DNA from: Tetrastigma voinierianum
Lineage: Eukaryota > Streptophyta > Magnoliopsida > Vitales > Vitaceae
Direction of reading: 5' to 3'
Assembly (NCBI GenBank): GCA_016808115.1
Contig: JAEQBH010000290.1
Coordinates: forward strand, 304,156 to 368,155
DNA: 64,000 nt
Position numbers and translations under genes: made by a program. Shown here piece after piece: positions 34,847 to 46,037 of the stretch. Position 1 is the stretch's first letter, and every line of letters starts with the position of its first letter. Below the pieces are notes generated by a model. That model made no database searches. It was not told the DNA's origin and saw nothing but the letters and a program-made list of their open reading frames with translations.

Positions 34847-34895
34847 AAAAGTGATTAAGGGACCAAGAAAAGCCAAGGAAGAGGACATGGAGGTA
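34847..34895 (+). pseudogene. Tail of gag of element A
   Basis: After the AAAAG duplication the frame from 26150-26173 continues as SGKVIKGPRKAKEEDMEV, a typical acidic/basic gag-protease linker. The match to element A ends at about 34895, where minus-strand sequence of element C begins. The exact junction is uncertain by some tens of bases. Confidence 0.6.
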
Positions 34896-35100
34896 AGTTA
34901 ATCCTCAAGGCCTAAGATACTATTGTTTCTAAAACATCTCTCAGGCACAGTTGAGCGAATGCTCAAGAAATTGAATACTTCCTTGGCCTTACTTATAAGG
35001 AATTTGCCGGGTTTTAAGGAGGTGGTGGGATCTTAATAGGCTCAAAAGTGGTCTTTCTGTTCTTTGGGGCCATTTTTTCTCTTAATTTCAAACAATTTGT
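34896..35100 (-). pseudogene. ORF2 of element C, N-terminal fragment
   Basis: From an ATG at 35076 the minus strand reads MAPKNRKTTFEPIK, a basic start like other ORF2 proteins of Athila-type elements, then with frame changes residues like VPERCFRNNSI, comparable to the conserved ERGF region. Stops occur within 20 codons. The call depends on position after integrase and on weak similarity, so it is tentative. Confidence 0.45.
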
Positions 35101-35429
35101 TCTCCTAAGTCACAAAATTGATTATGTCTCACCAGACACCCTTTCATAGTATCAACTTCAATAAATAAACTCAATTCCAACCAAACCAAGCACCCAACCC
35201 TAACCAAAATGCAGAAGATTAGGGTTTACCTAAATCTTTTATTCCTTTCTAAAGTTGTGGGAAGGAGCTCTTGTCTTGGAATGGTTGATCTTGAATCAAA
35301 CAGTGGAAAGCTGGTGTTTTTCGTTAATGAAAAGATGGAACTAGGGTTTTGGAGAGCAAGAATAGGTTGTCATGTGAGGAGGAAGTGGAAGAGGTGTGCA
35401 AAATGATTTTGAAAAGGTGATTTTTATTT

Positions 35430-35850
35430 TTAATTTGCCACATGGTTGCGATCGTAAATGGTTGAGGTCGCGACCTTCCCAAAAAATTTTCAAAAAAATG
35501 GTTACAGGGTCTTCAGGTCATGACCTTACTGAATCATAAAGGTCACATGGTCACTTTTGCACTTGAAGTCGTGACCTAGGTCACGACTTCACTGAACCAT
35601 TAAAAAAAAAAAAAAGAAACAGAGTGTCATGATAGCGACCTGGGTCGCGACTTTATCGAGAGGTGAAAACACAAGGTGTCTTGTTTTTGCCTCGAAGTCA
35701 TGACTTGGGTCGCAACTTCACTAGAAGATGAGAAATTTAGTTCTTCACGGTCATGACCTCACTGAGAAATGAAAAATTACTGGTCTAAACAATGCTCTTG
35801 TGTGAGTCATGGCCCCCATGGCTATTAATAGTCGCGACCTTGAATGGAAT
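35430..35850 (-). repeat. GTCGCGAC palindrome array in the integrase-ORF2 spacer of C
   Basis: At least nine copies of GTCGCGAC or its CpG-decayed forms (GTCATGAC, GTCGTGAC, GTCACGAC) in about 400 bp. At 35565-35590 two half-sites GAAGTCGTGACCT meet head to head as a perfect 26 bp palindrome; a decayed version is at about 35695-35720. Copies are often followed by CACTGA or CGAGAG. The LTR of the same element has the same word and the same follow-on CGAGAG. The remaining spacer, 35101-35430 and 35850-36130, shows nothing else except AAACCCTA-type words on the minus strand near 35216 and 35345. Confidence 0.85.
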
Positions 35851-36129
35851 TTTTATTTGTGTTTTTACCTAAGTTTGATTTCTTGACCCAATATTCTTTC
35901 TCCTCTTAAACTCAATTCTTCAAAAATATTCTTGCCTTTTGAACCTAAATAACTAACACCTTAAGCAAACACATAAAAATACAGCGATTCCAAAACAAAA
36001 TAAAATAGAAAAATGGAAAGAAAAACAAAAATAAAGTAAAGTGAAATGAAATAAGGATCCTTACAATGCTTGGGTTGACTCCCAAGAAGCGCTAAGTATA
36101 ATGTCGCTAGCTTGTGGCGCATCTCGGTG

Positions 36130-37500
36130 GTGGTGCTCTGATGACTGATTCCTCGAAAAATTTCAACTGGTACTTAATTGCATTTGTTTGCTTTGGGAAG
36201 CTCTTCTCCTAAATGATACTTCACTCTTTGACCATTCACTTGGAATTCTACTCCATTGTCTGATTTCAATACTATCAAACCAAATGGAGTGATGGAGACA
36301 ACAGTGTATGGGCTCGTCGATAAAGTTCCGGTTGCAGAATGGTGCAGTGCGAAATTAAATAAAGATTAATCACCTTGTTTAAATGCTTTCTAAACAATAT
36401 ACCAATCATGCCACTTTTTCATCTTGTCTTTGTAAACCCTAGCATTGTCATATGTTTCATTTCTTATTTCCTTTAATTCATTTAGTTGAAGGAACCTCTT
36501 TTCACCCATTGATTAGAAGTCGAAATTCAAATTCTTTATTGCCCAAAATGCTCGATGTTTCAATTCTTTGGGCAAGTGACAAGAAACTGCAAGGTACTAA
36601 GATGGTACGGTGACATGCCAATAGGTGTCTTGTATGCAGTCCTGTATGCCTAAAGTGACTCATCAAGCCTCATCGCCTTGTCTTTTTTGTTTGTACTAAC
36701 CGTTTTCTCCATAATTTTCTTTATTTCTTGGTTAGTAATATCAGCTTGTCCATTCAATTGGGGTGAGCCTGCTTCATTTTATGATGAACCCCGTATTTAG
36801 CCATGAGTGCAATAAAAACCTTGTTACAAAAATAGGTCCCTTCATCACTTACAATCGCCCTTGGCGGTCCAAAACGAGTCAGAATGTTCTTTCTAAGAAC
36901 ATTAACCATTGTGTTTACATCATTTGCTGGGCGTTCTTGTAATGACTGACCCAGAGACATAATCCACCACCACAAGAATATACAAATTTCCCTTTGAAGG
37001 TTGAAATGGTCCCATAAAATCTATTCCATAAACGTTAAATATCTCAACTTCCAGCATGCTGTGTAATGGCATTTCATCTCTTTTTAAAATGTTTCCCACT
37101 TGTTGGCAGCGATCACACTTCTTTACATATTTAGCATTATCCCGCGAGAAAAGCGTAGGCTGATAAAATCGAGAATACAAATCTTTCGGGAAGTTCTCAA
37201 TGGTCCCATGTGACCTCCATACTGTGAGAAATGGCAATGTGCTAAGATGCCATCACACTCAATTTCTAGGACGCATCTTCGTATCACCTGATCTACACGT
37301 CTTCGAAATAACAGTGGATTGTCCCATTGATAGCATTTCACATCATGGAGAAATTTCTTGCTTTGCCTTGAGTTCATCTCCGGTGGTAACACATTACATG
37401 CTAAGAAGTTCGCTATATCAGCATACCAAGGCAAGTTTGCTTCCAAGGCTAGCAATTGTTCATTCGGGAAAAATTCCTCTATCTCCTTGGGATCTTAAAT
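36130..37500 (-). pseudogene. Integrase of element C
   Basis: Frames in series on the minus strand: 37455-37123 (LALEANLPWYADIANFL, the linker, then ILAHCHFSQYGGHMGPLRT, the zinc-binding region), 37237-36920 (YVKKCDRCQQVGNILKRDEM, then the first catalytic Asp in GIDFMGPFQPS), 36975-36754 (second Asp as AIVSDEGTYFCNK), and after a frameshift the Glu region QADITNQEIKK, where the expected GQAE/D Glu reads as Asp, then AYRTAYKTPIGMSPY to about 36590. The last part to 36130 is heavily interrupted. At least three frameshifts and several stops are present. Confidence 0.87.
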
Positions 37501-39042
37501 TCCCTTGTTTGATTCCAAACAAGATAAGTGATCAGTTACCACATTCTCATTTCCTTTCTTATCTTTGATCTCCATATTTAATTCTTGAAGCAATAGGACC
37601 CATCGAATCAATCTCGGTTTGGCGTCCTTTTTCATCATTAGATATCTAATTGCAGCATGATCCATATAGAGAATCACCTTTGACCCAAGTATGTAGGACT
37701 TGAACTTGTCACAAGAATATACCATTGCTAGCATATCTTTCTCTGTAGTCATGTAATTTTCTTGAGCTTCGTTCAATGTTTTACTTGCATAATAGATGGG
37801 CCTGAAAATATTATATGGTCTTTGTCCTAAAACAGCTCCAATTGCAAAATCGCTTGCATCACACATTATTTCAAATGGTTCACCCCAATTAGGTGCAACA
37901 ACAATAGGTGCTTCAATCGATTGGTTCTTTAACTCCTCAAATGCTTTCATGAAAGACTCATCAAAACTAAAGATTGCATCTTTTTCCAACAATTTACATA
38001 GCCGCTTCGTTATTTTTTAGAAGTCTTTTATGAATCTTCGATAAAAACCTACATGTCCCAAAAAACTACAAATACCTTGCATTGTAGTTAGTGGAGTAAG
38101 GGTTTGGATTGTCTCTATCTTTACTTTATCAACTTCCAAACCTTTTGAAGATATGAGGTGTCTAAGTACGATACCCTCTTGAACCATGAAATGACATTTT
38201 TCCCAATTCAACACTAGATTTTTCTCTATACACCTTTGTAAAACTACTTCAAGGTTGTTAAGGAAGTTTTCAAATGAACACCCATACACTGAAAAATCAT
38301 CCATGAAAACTTCCATGATATTTTCTATCAAATCTGAAAAAATTGCAATCATACATCTCTGAAATGTAGCTGAAGCATTGCACTACCCGAACGACATTCT
38401 TTTGAAAGAAAATGTTCCATACAGACAAGTGAAGGTTGTCTTTTCTTGGTCTTCCGGGTGTACCATAATTTGATTGTATCATGAGTAACCATCTAGGAAA
38501 CAATATGTGAAGAATGTCATGAGGCTGTCTAGCATTTGATCCAAGAAAAGTGGTGGATAATGATCTTTCCTTGTTGCTTTGTTCAACTTCTTATAATCAA
38601 TGAATAGTCGCCATCCCATAACTGTACGAGTGGATAAAAGCTCATCTTTCTCATTTTCACCACTGTCATACCTCATTTTTTCAACACAACTTGCACAAGG
38701 CTTACCTAAGAATTGTCGGAAATGGCATATATGAACCCGGCATGAAGCCATTTCAAAATTTCTTTCTTTACTACTTCCTTCATTGTGGGATTTAACCGCC
38801 TTTGGTGCTCAATGGATGGGACGTGGTCTTCTTCCATCATAATTTTATGCATCCTGAATAGTTGACTAATTCACACATATCACCTATTGAAAAAGAAAAA
38901 GCACGTAGATCACCTTTCGGGAACAGCTGCAACAATTTGCCTTCCATATCCACATCTAGTTATGAAGAAATGATTACAGGCTTTGTACCATCCTTCCCCA
39001 AAATGCATATTTTAGACCCTTTGGCAGTTCTTTCAACACTAA
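37495..39042 (-). pseudogene. Reverse transcriptase and RNase H of element C
   Basis: The RT entry and fingers are in 38751-38479 (VMGWRLFIDYKKLNKATRKD, then FTYCFLDGYS), the palm and thumb in 38352-38017 with the catalytic FMDDFSVYG and EKCHFMVQEGIV, and RNase H in 37992-37495 (APNWGEPFEIMCDASDFAIG, ASKTLNEAQENY, VILYMDHAAIRYL, RWVLLLQELNMEIKDKKG). FMDDFSVYG is typical of the Athila lineage. Frameshifts separate the three frames (near 38480 and 38000). Upstream, 39042-38760 is the linker that continues beyond element D at 56293. Confidence 0.9.
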
Positions 39043-40241
39043 TGATGAATGTCCAAAAACACTCATTACATACCCAGGTTTTGGTATGTTTTAGATCTCT
39101 TCAATGATTAATTTAATAGCATTTTCATTTCATAAACTAATATGTCGCTCCATTTTTCATTATAGGTTAAATTGAGACATTTTAGAGGCTAAAAGAGGGA
39201 GGAATGAAGATCCTGCTCCAACTTCACGACGTCCCAAGCTTAGTTAGGAATGCGGAAGCTTTCTTTTTTGGGGTTTTTAAGGAAGGATGATCGATGGAGA
39301 AAAGGTTAACACATTGAGAGGTGTTGGTTGACGATAGAGGAGGGAGATGGACATAGATATCAACATCTACCATCGGGAGATCCATGAATCTGAGGAAGAA
39401 GATTGACCATCCACCAATCTTTCAGCATTAGAGTTCTTTTGCCTTTACTTTCATGTTTTCTCAAGATTATATCATGTACACAATTTTCAATATGTTTTAA
39501 ACTTACAATTTAGGGTTTTTGGATGTATTTTAGAGATGAAGTTTATATTTAATTGCTAGAATTCTTTATTTTATTGTTTCTTAGGAGTAAACCTCTATTG
39601 ATTCATGCTTGATTTCATTTGCATATTAATATCTGGCCAATACTAATGTGGTGAGTGATTCTCTACTAGATTTAAGAAGGGAGTAGAGAGTTAGACTTAG
39701 GTGAATCAACCTAATTAGCTAGGTGGGGTAGAAATCATCATTAATTAGGAGGCGTGTTGGGTTCTTGGGACGTAAGGCACTGCTAGTGCTTGGGGTTGAG
39801 TTGAGAAGCAAGAAACCTAGTATTAGTTAGTAGGTTACTTGACCTCGAGAAAGGCTTGTAATTAAAATAGTCAAGAGCTGCCTTGGAGAACTCTCTCACA
39901 AAACAATAGAATAGGACTCTGGTTCAAATATAAGTGGATTGTCTAATTGCACCAAAAACCCTAGAACCTCTTTATCTTAAGAAACCCTTAACTTGCATAA
40001 TCAACTTACTAGTTTTACAATTTAGTATTTTAATTTAGATTTTTGTTCAATATCATCACAAGCTGACGTTTAGATATTAGAGGTAGTCAATTTCGGTATA
40101 GCATCTAGTTCACTCCTGTGAATCAGTCTTTTTATGCGTTTAGTTGCTTGTATTACTTGACACACGTATACTTGCGCGAATAGGCATTAATTGCACATCT
40201 ATTCACGTAATTTTAATACAAAACACAGAAAACGCCTATTA
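39043..40241 (+). repeat. 5' LTR of element D
   Basis: 1199 bp, TGATGAATGTCC to GCCTATTA (final CA decayed to TA). Closely similar to 55097-56292 and to the A LTR. A TTTTTAAGG element at about 39279-39288 takes the place of the A TATA box; the decayed palindrome CTTCACGACGTCCC is at about 39223-39236. Confidence 0.9.
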
Positions 40242-40247
40242 AGTTTT

Positions 40248-40267
40248 TGGCTCCGTTGTTGGGGAGT
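40248..40267 (+). other. Primer binding site of element D (tRNA-Asp-like)
   Basis: TGGCTCCGTTGTTGGGGAGT, 6 bases after the LTR end, matching the tRNA-Asp complement apart from changes mostly of transition type. Confidence 0.8.
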
Positions 40268-40384
40268 TACAGTGTTTTATGTTAATATCAATACTAAGTA
40301 CAACTCTAGTACTTTAAACAACTCTTTTAATTTTCTTTTTTTCATTTTTCATTTTTTTTATTTCTTGACATTTAGTTTTCTCCT

Positions 40385-41270
40385 GTGAATTTTCAGGTAC
40401 CATTAGGTTGCATGCGAAGATTGAGAGCTGAAAATCTTATACCGTTAGATCTTGAAATCAAAGAGACTTTGAGAAGAATTCGGAGAGATAAGAGAGCAGC
40501 TAGTCAATTGGAACATCAACCTATGGAAAATATGGAGGATTTCAGAGAAGAAGTTGGTTCTAGAATGGGAGATGGTGTGACATCGGATACTACATAAATG
40601 GATAATGTCTATAGACCTATTAGAGATTATGCTCGTTCGCCATCCTCTACTCAGCCTGTGATAAGGACCAACTATACAAGTTAATAACTTCGAGCCTAAG
40701 TCCATCACTCTCTAACTCTTACAAGGGGGGCAATTTACTAGACTTCCCCATGAGGACCCAAATGCTCACATCTAGAACTTCTTAGAAGTATGTGATGCGG
40801 TGAAGTACAATGGAGTCAGTGATGATGCTATCCGCCATCGATTGTTCACATTCTCTTTGAAGGATAAGGCAAAACATTGGCTTACCACGGAGCCTCCAAA
40901 TTCCACCACATCTTGGGATAAGCTAGTTAATAAGTATCTGACTCGGTTCTTCCCACCAGCAAAGGCAGCAAAGTTAAGGATAGACATAAACAATTTTTGT
41001 CAATTGGATGGTGAATCCTTTTATAAAGCTTGGGAGAGGTACAAATATCTTTTACAAAAATGCGCTAATCATAATTTACTAAATGGATGCAAGTGCATCA
41101 TTTTAATAATGGGTTGAGTGTACCTACAAGAACTCTAGTTGATGCTTAGTTGGGAGAAAGCAAATGCAGGTAAGAATGAGGAGTGAAGCATACCATATTA
41201 TAGAGAATATATTGAATAATTTTCAGTGGCCAACTGAGAGAGCAGTACCAAAGAAATTGGTTGGGGTGCA
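40385..41270 (+). pseudogene. gag of element D, first part
   Basis: It starts MNFQVPLGCMRRLRAENL and is collinear with gag of element A. After a stop near 40597 the frame resumes with DLRSP-type remnants, and 40800-41117 is intact (FTFSLKDKAKHWL, INNFCQLDGESFYKAWERYK). A deletion or frameshift near 41090 precedes the QWPTERAVPKKLVGVH segment, which is cut by the solo LTR at 41271 and resumes at 42926. Confidence 0.85.
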
Positions 41271-42920
41271 TGATGAGTATCTTAAATACTCATTTTATCC
41301 CTATGCTTTAGTTAGTTTTTCTAGTATTTTTATGTTAAATAAGTGCCTATTCTCTAAAAGTTCATACTTATGATCCAAGGTCATCGATTTGGTGGAATTG
41401 TGTAAAATTGGTGGAAAAGCGCTAAAGAAGCAGCAGGAGAGGCTACTGAATTTTGACGTTTTCAGACATCATGTAGGCTCTTATTTCATCAAGCCGCCCT
41501 ATGGATGAATTCTACACTTCAAAGAGCTTTCCAGGGATACCAAAGAACACACCAAAATTGGAGTTCGAACAAAGAAGTTATGCAAGTTCCAAACTTGAAG
41601 AAAATCAACAAACATTGCAGCACCTTCAGCAGGAGGCTACTGTATTTGAAGTTTTCAGATATCATATAGTATATTATATCCAATTAATATATGGATGGAT
41701 TCTACACTTCAAGATCTTTCCAACGGTACCAAGAACACCCAAATCGGAGTTCGGATGACAAAGTTATGACCTTACGAAGTTGGAGCAAAAACAAAGGGGA
41801 CTGCAGCAACGTCGCGACGTTGAGAACCAACATCAGCGGCGTTGCGAAGCGAGCATCCCGACGCGTCGCGTGTTGTTGCTGCTGACGTCGCGACGTTTGG
41901 GGTCGGTTTTGCTTGGGTGGATTTTAAGCGTTTGGCGTAATGGAGGTTTTAAGCTCGAGCCGAAAGAGACAAAGAGGAGGCGGCTAGGGCTCGGAGAAAG
42001 GGACTTTGTCCACACTTTGGGACCAAGGAGGAGGTTGGGAGCTGTTTTTGAAGATTTGGGAGAAGATCATGAGATTTATGGAAGAAAATCCGAGACTCAC
42101 CATCATTTGATCATTATAGTTTCTTCTTCCTCTTTTCTCATGTTTTTATCTAAGTTTAGATGTATCAAGCCTCTATCATGCTTTAAATTCGTAGATATAG
42201 GGTTTTGGTTGTATATTGAACATGGGTTTTATATCTATTTGTTAATGTTCCGTTTTCTATTGTTTCTTGTGAATGCACCTCTATTGATTCATACTTAGTT
42301 CTATTTACATATTGATTTCTGGCTAATCTCAATGTGGTGAGTGGTTCTTTGCAAGATATGAGAAGGGAGTAAAGAACTAGACATAGATGAATCAACCTAA
42401 TTAGCCTAATAGTGTAGAAATTATCAGTAATTAGGAGGCGTGTGAGACTTTTGGATCTTAAAGCATCTCTAATGCTTGGGGTTGAGCTGAGAAGCAAAAA
42501 ACCTAGTGTTAGTTGGTAAGTTATTCGACCTCGAGAGAGGCTTATAATTAAATTAGACAAGAGTCGCCTTGGAAAGCACTATCATGAAACAATAGAGTAG
42601 AATTTTGACTTAGATCTAAGAGGATTATTCAGGTGCACCAAGTACCACTAAGATTTATCCTCTCTTGGTATCCCTTAGTTGCGAACCGTTAGTTAGATTT
42701 AGAAATTCCATTAGTTTAGTTTAAATTTTGTTTTACTATCACAATTGTTAGTTTGGATGTGAAATATTATAATTTGGCATACAGCATCCCCATTTTCCAT
42801 GGATGATGCATAGTATAGATTTGCTTTGTTATGACAATGATAATAGCAGCGTGAAATGGGTGCTCTTTTTATATTTTTCTGCATAATTTTATATACCGCA
42901 TCACATCACAAAATCATATG
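41271..42920 (+). repeat. Solo LTR, Athila-like, in gag of element D
   Basis: Starts TGATGAGTATCTTAAATACTC and is flanked by GTGCA at 41266-41270 and 42921-42925. Removing it and one GTGCA rejoins gag codons (VHDLDTITNL). The right end reads ATCATATG rather than ending in CA; an alternative LTR end is CGCATCA near 42903. U3 holds two copies of an 80-90 bp module (41500-41585 and 41690-41770) and a perfect 14 bp palindrome AACGTCGCGACGTT at 41808-41821, with more ACGTCGCGACG words up to 41895. The 3' third (42280-42560) matches the U5 of elements A and D. ORFs within it look spurious. Confidence 0.82.
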
Positions 42921-44560
42921 GTGCATGATTTAGATACGATCACAAACTTAGACAATTTCTTCACTTTAGCGGTTACGGGTTGCTCGATTACCGAAAATTC
43001 CCAGAAGCATTGAATCATATGGTCGACTAGTCCTTGTCATGGGATAGTTTCCATATGGACCCTACCACTAAGAATGCCATATGATGAATCCATGGGAATT
43101 AACAGTGAGCGGGACTCGAGTACTTGGCAATTCCTACCAATAAGAACTTCAACCCTTAGGCTCAAAATTACAATCCAGGTTAGAAGAGTTACCTTAACTT
43201 CTCATGGAAGAGCTCTAATGCTAGAAATTCTATGGAGCATATGAAACCCTCTCCACCACCCTAGGAGAAGAAGTCCAACTTAGACTTGAAACTTGAGCAA
43301 TTAGTTGATATGTAGATAGAGATGTGGAAATCTTAGCACCAATTTGAAAATGAGACGAGAACTTCCTTAACCAATCAAGCAGCTCAACTCATGAATTTGA
43401 AATCCTAGATGATTGAATAATTCTATGTTCGGTGAGGCAACAAGGCAATTTGCTAAGTACTTCAGAAGTGAACCCAAGGAGGGATGGAAATGAACACTTC
43501 AAGGCCATAACTCTTTGGAGTGGGAAGCTGATAGAAACAGATATCCCTGCTCATGAAAACAAAGGAAATGCAATTGAGGAGAATGATAAAAATGATGAAA
43601 CTCCTGCACAGAATGAGAAAAATAATGCTGAAACTATGGGAAATAACATAAGGTCTTTGAAAAGTTCAGTTGAGAACACTACCACGAAGGTGAAATAATC
43701 CCCCATTAAGGAAAAATCCAACATACCTTACCCCCAAAGGCTGAGGAGGAAGCAGTTGGATCAACAATTCGATAAGTTTATGGAAATCTTCAAAAGGCTT
43801 CATGTAAACATTCCATTTGCTGAAGCACTTGAACAAATGCCAGGGTATGTGAAATTTATGAAAGATATCCTTACTAAGAAAAGGAAACTAGAAGATTATG
43901 AAACAATTGCATTATTTTAAGAGTGCAGGGTTATATTGCAGAAGAAGCTATTGCTAACTTAAGGATCCAAGTAGCTTTACAATTCCTTACGCCATAGGGG
44001 ATGCAGTTTTTGAGAAAGCCCTATGCGACTTAGGAGCCAGCATTAACCTTATGCGTCGATCTTGAGTTGAATTTGGGAGGCACATCAACCTCTGGTACCT
44101 TGTGTAGTTGGTAGATAGATCTCTAACTCACTTGCGCGATATAATAAAGGATGTTCTGGTAAAAGTGGATAAATTTATCTTTCGATGGAATTTCATAATC
44201 TGGAGCCATGGGAGGAAGGAATCATGAGAGTCTATCATCCTCAGAAGACCATTCTTAGCCACGAGGAGAGCTTTGATTGATGTGCAAAAATGAGAACTCA
44301 GACTAAGAGTCCAAGAAGAAGAGGTCACATTCAGGGTCTTCAATGCTATAAAACATCTGCATGATAATGACAATTGTTTCAGAGTAGATGTGATTGAGGC
44401 TATAGATGTGATTGAAGCTATAGTGTCTAACCCGGTGGGCTTGTTCAAGGCCATTGGGCTTGCTGACCCATAAGACCATGCTTCTTGTGATGATGACACG
44501 GTTACAAAATATGTGATCTAGATGGATTTCTTCAGGTTGAATAAAAGGAAATACTTTGAA
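42921..44560 (+). pseudogene. gag end and protease of element D
   Basis: Gag resumes at 42926. The best frame is 43432-43698 (QQGNLLSTSEVNPRRDGNEH, then an acidic Glu/Asn-rich linker). Next come a pre-protease segment (FDKFMEIFKRLHVNIPFAEA, QMPGYVKFMKDILTKKRKL, about 43770-43900) and the protease active site LCDLGASINLM at about 44010. The sequence after it, to about 44560, has protease-like residues such as a decayed ILGRPFLAT near 44240 but many stops. Confidence 0.78.
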
Positions 44561-46037
44561 TCTCTATAACCCAGCTCGAGTCATTTGACTCCGTATATCG
44601 AAAATCCACCCGATCTTGAAGAGAAACCTGCCCACTTGATATATGCTTACCTTAGGGACACATCCACATTACCAGTCATCATATCGTATGCCCTCACACT
44701 AAGGAAGAGAGATTAAGAGTGCCCAGAGAACATTAGGAAGCAATCAGATGGTCCTTGGATGATATTAAAGGGATCCGACTGTCTATATGCATGCAAAGAA
44801 TACTCCTTAAAGATGACAGTAAGCCTTTAGTGGATGCCCAGTGACGCTTGAATCCAACTTTGAAAGAGGTTGTTCGGAAAGAAGTTCTAAAATGGTTAGA
44901 TGCAGGGGTTATTTACCCTTCTCTAATAGTTCATGGGTGAGTCTTGTATAGGTAGAGCCCATGAAAGGGGGAAGAATAGTGGTGAAGAACAAAAACAATG
45001 AACTACACCTCTGAAACCGATCATAGGGTGGAGGATTTGTATTGTTTACTAGAAGCAGAACAAAGTGACTAGGAAAGATCATTTTCCGCTCCCATTCGTT
45101 GATTAGATGCTGGATAGACTAGCGGGTAATGAGTACTTCTGTTTTTTGGATAGGTATTCAGGTTATAATTAGATTGCTATTGCCCCTAGACTACTAGGAA
45201 AAGACCGCTCACTATTCATATGGCACGCCGCCTTCGAGGAGGATGCCATTTGGCCTTTTAATGCACGGCGTTCAAAGATTTATGATAGCTATTTTCTTTG
45301 ACATGGTGGAAAAATCTATTGAAGTCTTTATGGATTATTTCTCGGTTATCGGTTCTTCCTTTGATAAATGCCTCTAAAATTAAAGGTTGGTACTTAAAAT
45401 ATGAATGGAGACCCATCTTGTACTTAATTAAGAGAAATGTCACTTCATGGTACGAGAAGGAATAGTTCTGGGACAGAATTTATGGAAAGGGGATTGAAAT
45501 GGAAAAGGCCAAGTTTGAAGTCATCAAAAAGTTACCACCTCCTATGTCAATGAAGGGTGTGCATAGTTTTCTTGCCATGCAGGCTTTTACATGTGATTTA
45601 TTAGAGACTTATCAAAAGTATCAAAGCCTCTATCTGCTCTTCTCATGCAAGGAGTACCTTTTGAGTTTAACAACGCTTGTATAAATGCCTTTGAGTCATT
45701 GAAGAAGGAATTAACCTCAGCCCCTATAATTTATGCACTAGATTAAGGGCTCAGTTTAATTTAATATGTGAAGCAAGCGTATACGATTGATATTTGTTTT
45801 TGGGTTAAGAGAGAAAGAATAAGGTTTTCCGTGCCATATAGTATGCCCGACATAACGTTAAATGATGCATAACTCAACTATGCCACCACAGAAAAGGAGT
45901 TATTGGCCATTGTATTCGCATTTGACAAATTCAAAGCTTATATTATTGAGAATAAAGTTATAGTTTTCACATATCACTCCACGATCAAGTATTTGATGAC
46001 TAAGAAGATGATAAACTGAGACTCATTAGGTGGGTCC
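44561..46037 (+). pseudogene. Reverse transcriptase and RNase H of element D, heavily decayed
   Basis: Recognisable in scattered frames: SSLPVIIS-type RT lead-in near 44670, TRKDHFPLPFVD near 45070, GNEYFCFLDRYSGYN near 45130, a KVELIKKLPPP-like segment EKAKFEVIKKLPPPMSMKG at 45499-45560, and RNase H pieces (FAFDKFKAYIIENKVIVFTYHS-like, about 45910-45990) up to RWVL at 46036, where element E begins. Frameshifts and stops occur every few dozen codons. The domain order is certain, function is lost. Confidence 0.78.

Larger units (their letters stand above)
1941..34895 (+). mobile_element. Element A: Athila-type Ty3/gypsy element, 5' part only
   Basis: Element A consists of a 5' LTR (1941-3084), a primer binding site (3091-3110), a short leader to 3144, gag (24583-26173) and a gag tail (34847-34895). 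It is split by element B (3145-24577) and element T (26174-34846), both with clear target duplications. The same order of LTR, leader and gag is uninterrupted in element D, which belongs to the same family. After about 34895 the sequence switches to minus-strand element C, so pol and the 3' LTR of A are absent from the window. It inserted into a copia RT at CATAC; the partner duplication is not visible. Confidence 0.8.

Noticed and set aside
41780..42298. 172-residue plus-strand ORF
   Set aside because: Entirely within a solo LTR, begins in a palindrome array and shows no known domain; probably chance.
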